Assembly: GCA_014377915.1 (NCBI GenBank)
Contig: JACMOT010000215.1
Location: 1-11,741 of the forward strand
From: Tardiphaga sp.
GTDB lineage: Bacteria; Pseudomonadota; Alphaproteobacteria; Rhizobiales; Xanthobacteraceae
Direction of reading: 5' to 3'
DNA: 11,741 nucleotides
Part shown: positions 7,004 through 11,741 of the stretch, piece after piece
Numbering within the stretch: the first letter of the stretch is position 1
Layout of the letters: every line of letters begins with the position of its first letter
Position numbers and translations under genes: made by a program
The notes under the pieces: generated by a model
Database searches by the model: none
Seen by the model: the letters and a program-made list of their open reading frames with translations, nothing else
What the model was told of the DNA's origin: nothing

Positions 7004-8374
7004 TCAATCCTCATGGATCAAACTGGGGGGCGCGACAGCAATGTTTGGAATACTGGCTTGCACCGTGACGCCCTGCCCCGTCGATGCCACGCGCATCTCG
7101 CCGCCCAGCGCCAGCACGCGCTCGCGCATCCCGGTCAAGCCGAGACCGGGGCGATGATCCCCGGCGAGGCCGGCGCCATTATCCTCGACGCGCACGGTCA
7201 CCGCCGCGGCTCCGGACGCCTGCGCCACGGCCACCATCACCCGCGTCGCCCCGGCATGGCGGAACACATTGGTCAGGCCTTCCTGCACCACGCGATAGAC
7301 CGTCAGTTCGACGGTTTCGCTGATGTCGCCGGGCGCTGGCGCGACCGACATCTCGATCGCCACATCGGGATGCGCCTCGCCCCACAGCCGCGTCAGCGCC
7401 CGCAGCGCCTCGCGCAGGCCGAGTTCGCTGAGACCCGCCGGCCGCAGCCGCTCCAGGACGCGGCGATTGGGCTGCTGCAATTCGCCGACCTGCGCCTGCA
7501 TCGCGTCGCCATGGCGACGCAGCGCGGCGATGTCCGGCGCGGCGCGGCCGACCGCCCGTTGCAGCGCGCTGGCATGCGCGCGCAGCGCAAACAGAAACGG
7601 CCCGAACTCGTCGTGCAATTCCCGCGCGATTTCCTTGCGCTCGGCGTCCTGCAGCGACACCACGCGCTCGGCCAGCCGGCGCTTGTCCTCGATTGTCGTC
7701 GCCAGCACCGCGGCGAGATGATTGAGTTGTTCGCAGATCGCGGCCAACTCCGGTGCGCCGGCAACCGCGACGCGGGTCTGATAGTGGCCCTGCTCGATGC
7801 GGCCCATGGCGTCGCCGAGATGTCGCAGTGGCGCCAGCGCCCGGTTCACCACGGTCATGATGAGCAGGAACAGCGTCAGGGCAATCGCCGAACCGATCGC
7901 GATCTGGGTGACGATGCCGTCCCAGATCTCGGCCATTTCGTCGACCGGATAGGACGCGATGGTCAGCGCGCCCAGCGATCGTCCGTTGACCGTGACGGGC
8001 ACCCGCAACTCGGTCAATTCGGGGTGGACCAGCCGCCCAAACCATCCTGGCGGCGCGTTCGCGCCATCGATACCGAGGCGAGCGACCTTTGACCCGGACA
8101 GGCCTTCGCCTTCGCGGGCGATGCTGACATGCCGCAGCCGGTTGAGATCCTCGACGAGGCGAGCCAGCCGCGCCTCGGGATCCGGCGCTTCATTCAATCC
8201 GGCAACCAGCGTCTCGACGAATTCGCGCGCCAGCCGGATCACGCTCTGGTCCTCGGCCTGGATGCGGGGCCCGGCCTCCAGCACGAGACGGGCGACATTG
8301 ATGACGAGGCCGAGCATCAGCACCAGCGCCAGCAGCGTATTCAGCCGCGCCCGCAGCGAAAGTTTCTGCCACAT
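7004..8374 (-). CDS. Membrane sensor histidine kinase, NarX/MoxY-like (HisKA_3)
   Basis: Autophosphorylating sensor of 456 aa. Transmembrane helix 1 covers about 9-31, followed by a periplasmic sensor region of about 130 residues that resembles the LapD/MoxY N-terminal domain. Transmembrane helix 2 is near 159-178 and a HAMP linker follows to about 205. The HisKA_3 box ERKEIARELHDEFGPFL holds the phospho-accepting His254. The HATPase domain has the N-box VVQEGLTNVFRHAG (362-375), VEDNGAGL (396-403) and GLGLTGMRERV (410-420). The ATG at 8374 is preceded by GAGGGAGCG; an ATG at 8389 and a GTG at 8401 are in frame but lack a ribosome-binding site. It is divergent from its evident partner regulator at 8501, the usual layout for MoxXY-like pairs. 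The signal sensed is unknown. All catalytic motifs are intact, unlike the partner. Confidence 0.92.
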   Translation of the reverse strand: MWQKLSLRARLNTLLALVLMLGLVINVARLVLEAGPRIQAEDQSVIRLAREFVETLVAGLNEAPDPEARLARLVEDLNRLRHVSIAREGEGLSGSKVARLGIDGANAPPGWFGRLVHPELTELRVPVTVNGRSLGALTIASYPVDEMAEIWDGIVTQIAIGSAIALTLFLLIMTVVNRALAPLRHLGDAMGRIEQGHYQTRVAVAGAPELAAICEQLNHLAAVLATTIEDKRRLAERVVSLQDAERKEIARELHDEFGPFLFALRAHASALQRAVGRAAPDIAALRRHGDAMQAQVGELQQPNRRVLERLRPAGLSELGLREALRALTRLWGEAHPDVAIEMSVAPAPGDISETVELTVYRVVQEGLTNVFRHAGATRVMVAVAQASGAAAVTVRVEDNGAGLAGDHRPGLGLTGMRERVLALGGEMRVASTGQGVTVQASIPNIAVAPPSLIHED

Positions 8375-8413
8375 CGCTCCCTCATGCATGCCGCTGTGCA
8401 CAACGCACCGTCG

Positions 8414-8442
8414 TTGACAGGCGTGGTTGCCAGCGCTTTATT
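8414..8442 (+). promoter_or_regulatory. Sigma70-like promoter for the response regulator gene
   Basis: A perfect -35 TTGACA (8414-8419), a 17-nt spacer and a -10 TTTATT (8437-8442, four of six matches). The start point would lie near 8449, giving a leader of about 50 nt before the ATG at 8501. The site lies in the 126-bp gap between the divergent kinase and regulator genes. It is the best housekeeping-type promoter I can see in the window; activity is inferred. Confidence 0.5.
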
Positions 8443-8500
8443 TAAACGTAGCAGTAGAACTTCGTGATGGCACACTCCAGGTGGAATTGCGCCGGGATCG

Positions 8501-9118
8501 ATGGAAATGCGCATCCTGATCGTTGACGACCACCCAATCGTGGCCTCCGGCTGCCGCGCTTTGCTGGCGGATAACCCCAGCATCAGCATTGTGGAAGCCT
8601 CGGACGCCGAAAAGGGCGAAGCCGCCTTCATCGCCGAGGCGCCGGATGTCTGAGTGCTAGATATCAACCTGCCTGGCGTCTCCGGCTTCGAGCTGGTGCG
8701 GCGGATTCTGGCGCGCGATGCCGACGCCCGGATCATCATGTTCAGCATGAATGACGATCCGGTGTTTGCCGCGCGCGCCATCGAGGCTGGCGCCAAAGGC
8801 TATGTCTCGAAGTCCGGCGATCCCGGCGACCTGGTCGAGGCGATCCGCGAGGTCGGCCGCGGCGGCGTGTTCCTGACGCCGGCCACCGCGCAGGGCATTG
8901 CCTTTGCCCGGCCCGACGACCGACTCGGCAAATTGTCGGCGCGCGAGATCGAGATCCTGCGCCTGCTCGCAACTGGCAAAAGCCTCGCTGAGATCGCCTG
9001 GATGGTGCAGGCCTCTTACAAGACCATCGCCAACACTTCGTCGATGATGCGCCACAAGCTCGGCCTGCGCAGCGCCGCCGAACTGGTGCGGCTGGCGATC
9101 GAGAGCCGGCTGGCGTGA
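8501..9118 (+). pseudogene. LuxR/NarL-family response regulator interrupted by an in-frame TGA
   Basis: Read through its single stop, this is a 205-codon two-domain regulator. The receiver (about 3-120) has the acidic pair Asp9-Asp10, phospho-acceptor Asp54 in VLDINLPG, Ser82 in IIMFSMND and Lys104 in GYVSKSG. The C-terminal LuxR/GerE helix-turn-helix begins at LGKLSAREIEILRLL and continues through SYKTIANTSSMMRHKLGL. Codon 51 is TGA (8651-8653), directly before Val-Leu-Asp54. Frame and homology are continuous on both sides, so this is one base substitution, not a frameshift. The next codon is GTG (8654), from which a 154-residue product lacking strand 1 and the acidic pocket could restart; no ribosome-binding site is obvious there. 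Possible starts are ATG 8501 or ATG 8507. It is the natural partner of the divergent kinase. A sequencing error or recoding cannot be excluded. Confidence 0.85.
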
Positions 9119-9131
9119 ATTTCAACCTCGC

Positions 9132-9164
9132 CCCGCCCGGCGAAGCGAACCCTCGCTAGGCGGG
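9132..9164. terminator. Stem-loop between convergent regulator and GT87 genes
   Basis: CCCGCC (9132-9137) pairs with GGCGGG (9159-9164), and inside it AGCGA (9144-9148) pairs with TCGCT (9153-9157) around ACCC. The structure overlaps the stop codon of the minus-strand GT87 gene and lies 14 bp after the regulator gene, so it could serve both. There is no T-run. Confidence 0.3.
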
Positions 9165-10364
9165 AAGCGGAACCACAGCGACCGCCTTGCACTGCCACAG
9201 TCCGCAGCGACGCGCGATCAACGCGGCCACGATCAGCGTGGCGCCAAAGCCGGTCGGCGCGCCGACCAGCGGGAAGAACATCAACAGCGCCGCGGCAAGG
9301 CCCAGCGCCGGCAGTTCATGGCGCCAGAATCCTTCGGCGAGACCGACCCGGACCAGAAAGCCAACCGCGATCGCCAGCACCATCACGTCGTAGAGAAACA
9401 GATAGGGCGTCACCAGCAGCGTGCCGGTGGCCAAGGCGGCGGCCTTCCATTCGTACCGTACGCGGCTGCGCCATAGCCCGATCAGGGTCAGCGCCACGGC
9501 CGATGTCATCCCCCATTGAAAGCCCCAGCCGAGCGGCTCGCTGCCGCCGAAATAGCGCACCAGCGCGAACAGGCTCTGCATCTTGCCCCATGGCGCCCGG
9601 CCTTCGGTGAGGAAGGCCTGCGAAAACATCGGCATCCAGTGAAAGAACGCCTGCCAGCTCTCGGTGCCGAACGCCAGCCACGACACGCCGGCGAGCGCCA
9701 CCGCGGTGACCCCGGCCGACACGAACACCCGCCACTGCATGGCTGCGATCAGCACCAGCGGAAACAGCAGGCCATATTGCGGCTTGTAGCTGAGCAGGCC
9801 GAGGCAGATGCCGGCCAGCACCGGCCGGCTCGGCAGCAATATCAGCGTGCCGCCGATCAGCGACGCGGTGAGAAAGCCGTTTTGCCCAACCAGAATATTG
9901 GTCAGCACCACCGGAAACGACGTCGCCAGCAGCAGGCCGAACGGCCGCCCGACCACCGCGCGCATCATCAGGAGATAGGGCAGGAAGCTGACCGCGGCCC
10001 AGCCCGCGAAGGCCACGGCATAAGGCAGCTTCGCCAGCAGCGCGGCGACGAACAGGAATGGCGGTGGGTAGTGCCAGGCAAAATTGCCGGGATAGCTCTG
10101 GCCGAGCACGCTTTCCTGGATCTTCTTCTGTATATCCCAGTCCCAAGCCCAGGCCGGATGGCCGTCGAGCACCAGCCGGCCGGCCGACCACACATTGACG
10201 AAATCGGTCGGGAAGCCGAGGCCGTCGCTGTCATAGATCCAGCCGCGGCCGAAAAATGCCGGGAAGAACGCGGCATGGATCACCGCCAGCGTGAAGCAGA
10301 TATTGAACAGCGCCTTGGGCACCGCGGTGTCGTCCGGAACCGGCGCCAGAATTTGTGCGGCCAT
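9156..10364 (-). CDS. GT87/DUF2029 polytopic membrane glycosyltransferase-like protein
   Basis: Integral inner-membrane protein of 402 aa with roughly ten hydrophobic helices. It belongs to the DUF2029/GT87 family, whose characterised members are polyprenyl-phosphate-sugar-dependent mannosyl- or arabinosyltransferases acting on the outer face of the membrane. Family features seen are the first-loop aspartate in FPTDFVNVWSAGRLVLDG (51-68), YPPPFLFVAALLAKLPY (99-115), LVGQNGFLTASLIGGTLIL (158-176) and SYKPQYGLLFPLVL (192-205). The ATG at 10364 follows GGGGGA with 8-nt spacing. It is convergent with the response regulator and has no sugar or lipid genes beside it, so donor and acceptor are unknown. 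The family call is firm; enzymatic activity is inferred. Confidence 0.85.
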   Translation of the reverse strand: MAAQILAPVPDDTAVPKALFNICFTLAVIHAAFFPAFFGRGWIYDSDGLGFPTDFVNVWSAGRLVLDGHPAWAWDWDIQKKIQESVLGQSYPGNFAWHYPPPFLFVAALLAKLPYAVAFAGWAAVSFLPYLLMMRAVVGRPFGLLLATSFPVVLTNILVGQNGFLTASLIGGTLILLPSRPVLAGICLGLLSYKPQYGLLFPLVLIAAMQWRVFVSAGVTAVALAGVSWLAFGTESWQAFFHWMPMFSQAFLTEGRAPWGKMQSLFALVRYFGGSEPLGWGFQWGMTSAVALTLIGLWRSRVRYEWKAAALATGTLLVTPYLFLYDVMVLAIAVGFLVRVGLAEGFWRHELPALGLAAALLMFFPLVGAPTGFGATLIVAALIARRCGLWQCKAVAVVPLPA

Positions 10365-10791
10365 CGGCCAAGTCCCCCGCGCCAGATGCGCCCGCGCAGC
10401 ATGCCACCACCGGCATTGAGGAAGATTTAAGGGCCGCCTCGCGCAAGCTGGCGCAAGCCGAGCTAATCCGGCCTCACGGCATTCGTACCATGGCGATCGC
10501 CGCGCCGCGGGGTTCTGGCCACGGCATCGGTCTGCTCGATCTCTGCGCGGAGAGATTCAACCGTGCTGCCGGAAGACGCCGCGGCACTGTCACGACACGT
10601 CACGCGACCAGTCCGGGCGACGACCACATCGCCGGGCCGCGGCAGCGGTCCAACGTGCTGGCGCGGCAGTTTCCAACCTGGTGCTTCGGCATGCGCGATG
10701 GAAGGCCAACGCACCGCCTTCATCGGCCTCATGCCAGCGGCTGGGGCGGCCTGGGAGGTCCCGGCGATGCCGTTCGCGTATGATGTTGTTT
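10365..10791. other. 427-bp stretch with no convincing gene
   Basis: Lies upstream of the GT87 gene and downstream of the DUF2867 gene. Open frames cross it on both strands, but none gives a recognisable protein, none has a good ribosome-binding site, and their third-position G+C is more mixed than in neighbouring genes. It must contain the GT87 promoter, though no good -35/-10 pair was found. No tRNA, repeat pair or terminator with a T-run was seen. It could be the decayed remains of a gene. Confidence 0.5.
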
Positions 10792-11313
10792 TTAGATTCG
10801 CTTCGCCGTCACCGCATTCGACATCAACAGCTGAACACCGGCGCGATGAAACGGAATGATGAAAAACAGGTAGATTTTCCCGAAGAGATTGTGGACCGAG
10901 CAAACGGTCGAGACGACAACACCCGTCGTCTCGCCATCGACCACTTTCAGCACCGACAGCCTGAAGTCGAGATGCTTATTGTTTCGACCAGCAACAATTT
11001 CATGATCACCTATGAAGCAAACCGGCCAGGGACCAATCTTGTCGCCAGCAACGTAACTACTTCGAGCCCTGGGCTTTAAGATTTCGGCGATCATTGGCGC
11101 TTCCAGACCAAAAATTCGCGCCGCGACGTTGCGGGCAATCAAAATCAGCTTCATCCAGAGCGGATGATGTCCGAACAGAGCAAAAAAGATATCGATGATA
11201 CCCATCGAAGACTTCGTCAGTGGTGCCCGGTATGAATCATGAAAATATGACCGTTCGATCAGAGCCCTGTTGAGCGTGCTGCTTGAAGGTACATCGCATT
11301 CCCTGACCGTCAT
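10792..11313 (-). CDS. DUF2867 family protein
   Basis: A protein of 173 aa with no signal peptide, matching the DUF2867 family by its spaced motifs: FHDSYRAPL (24-32), GDKIGPWPV (90-98), NNKHLDFRLSV (111-121) and HNLFGKIYLFFIIPFHR (141-157). Family members are of unknown function; some occur as a C-terminal part of NAD-binding epimerase-like proteins, others alone as here. The ATG at 11313 follows GGGGAG with good spacing. Base composition is clearly less G+C-rich and codons are more mixed than in neighbouring genes, hinting at transfer. The upstream ftsH terminator isolates it, so it should have its own promoter in 11314-11411. A 9-bp perfect hairpin lies within the coding sequence (10909-10933). 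Confidence 0.82.
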   Translation of the reverse strand: MTVRECDVPSSSTLNRALIERSYFHDSYRAPLTKSSMGIIDIFFALFGHHPLWMKLILIARNVAARIFGLEAPMIAEILKPRARSSYVAGDKIGPWPVCFIGDHEIVAGRNNKHLDFRLSVLKVVDGETTGVVVSTVCSVHNLFGKIYLFFIIPFHRAGVQLLMSNAVTAKRI

Positions 11314-11327
11314 TCAAACTCCCCGCA

Positions 11328-11340
11328 TTGCCAATGGCAA
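11328..11340. promoter_or_regulatory. Short perfect dyad just upstream of the DUF2867 gene
   Basis: TTGCCA-A-TGGCAA, perfect 6-bp arms around one base, ending 14 bp before the start codon and abutting the ribosome-binding site. It could be an operator or a leader hairpin that masks the ribosome-binding site. No known regulator motif is recognised. Confidence 0.3.
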
Positions 11341-11411
11341 AATCACTGAGTTCGCAAATCTTTCGAGCATCGTCGCATCTGGTCCTGCCATTCGCAATGC
11401 ATGACCCCAGC

Positions 11412-11436
11412 AAAACGGGCGCCGAAGCGCCCGTTT
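11412..11436 (-). terminator. Rho-independent terminator of ftsH
   Basis: Read on the minus strand: AAACGGGCGC-TTCG-GCGCCCGTTTT. A 10-bp perfect stem carries the extra-stable UUCG tetraloop and is followed by a short T-run, starting 24 bp after the ftsH stop codon. Position, orientation and structure all fit intrinsic termination, separating ftsH from the DUF2867 gene. Confidence 0.88.
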
Positions 11437-11460
11437 GCCGTCCATCTTGATTGGATCCGC

Positions 11461-11741
11461 CTACGCCTGCGGCTGCGGCTCCAGGCCGGCGTCCGGACGC
11501 GGACGCGGCTTGCCGGCGGGCGGCACGGCGGAGGTGCGCGGGCGGGTCGGCTCGAGCACGGATTCGCGGTTCGGCTTCTTGCCATCGAGCAGATCGGTGA
11601 TCTCGTCGCCGCTCAGCGTCTCGAATTCCAGCAGGCCGTTTGCCAGGGCTTCCAGGTCGGCGCGCTTGTCGGTGAGGATCTTGGTGGCCTCGTTGTGGCC
11701 CTCCTCGATCAGACCACCGATCTCACTGTCGATCTTCTACA
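11461..11741 (-). CDS. ftsH: FtsH ATP-dependent zinc metalloprotease, C-terminal fragment
   Basis: The last 92 residues of FtsH, the membrane-anchored AAA+ protease that degrades misfolded membrane proteins and short-lived regulators. The fragment starts in the end of the M41 peptidase domain (KIDSEIGGLIEEGHNEA), continues through RADLEALANGLLEFETLSGD and EITDLLDGKKPNRESVLEP, and ends in the Pro-rich, basic tail KPRPRPDAGLEPQPQA typical of Bradyrhizobium-type FtsH. The AAA domain and the zinc site HEXXH lie beyond the window. The codon at 11739-11737 reads TAG in this frame; CAG would be expected if the residue is glutamine. Because it is three bases from the edge, this may be an end-of-contig error; otherwise the copy is broken. 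A strong terminator follows. Confidence 0.85.

Noticed and set aside
8468..8494. TGGCAC...TTGC resembling a sigma54 promoter before the response regulator
   Set aside because: The spacing between the two blocks is far too long (13 nt instead of about 5).
10463..10903. 146-codon minus-strand open frame with a GTSQAAPAAGM stretch reminiscent of subtilisin GTSMAAP
   Set aside because: It overlaps the 3' end of the well-supported DUF2867 gene in another frame, has no ribosome-binding site, shows mixed third-position bases, and lacks any other protease motif.
1..11741. CRISPR array, tRNA, rRNA, transposase or phage genes
   Set aside because: No regularly spaced direct repeats, RNA-gene signatures or recognisable recombinase or transposase motifs were seen on either strand.

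Overview
The window is high-G+C DNA with the gene content and style of an alphaproteobacterium of the Bradyrhizobium/Rhodopseudomonas/Nitrobacter group (Nitrobacteraceae). The pointers are a cytochrome c550/c2 of the type I recall from that group, an FtsH C-terminus with its Pro-rich tail, strongly G/C-ending codons, and dispersed inverted-repeat elements of the kind common between genes there. Genus-level placement is inference. Both ends cut through genes. The right end carries an in-frame stop three bases from the edge, so the window may be a whole contig or a contig end.

Layout, left to right. (1) A 3'-truncated glcD-type FAD oxidase gene (minus strand, start at 1358) lies divergent from a soluble periplasmic cytochrome c gene (1544-1945, plus), which ends in a strong G+C-rich hairpin. 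(2) Reading leftward on the minus strand come azlC-azlD (3953 to 2899, GTGA overlap), a branched-chain amino acid exporter pair, and then a TetR-family regulator (2725 to 2051) with a clean operator-like dyad about 100 bp upstream. (3) A large TonB-dependent receptor (4303-6717, plus) is bracketed by two unrelated inverted-repeat elements (4040-4158 and 6752-6884). A 19-nt near-perfect dyad lies about 107 bp ahead of its start. (4) A divergent two-component pair follows: a MoxY/NarX-like membrane histidine kinase (8374 to 7004, minus) and a LuxR-type response regulator (8501-9118, plus). The regulator's reading frame is broken by a single TGA three codons before its phospho-acceptor aspartate. 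(5) A GT87/DUF2029 polytopic membrane protein (10364 to 9156, minus) converges on it. (6) After about 430 bp with no convincing gene comes a lower-G+C DUF2867 gene (11313 to 10792, minus). Last is the 3' end of ftsH (minus) with a textbook UUCG-loop terminator.

How the genes relate: azlC and azlD form one exporter, and the TetR gene downstream is a plausible but unproven regulator. The kinase and regulator were surely partners, but as read the regulator is split, which would leave the kinase without a full-length partner. The remaining genes look like independent transcription units. I did not find a clear new multi-gene system. The most notable items are the nonsense codon in the response regulator, the dyads ahead of the TonB receptor, cytochrome and TetR genes, and the atypical DUF2867 block.
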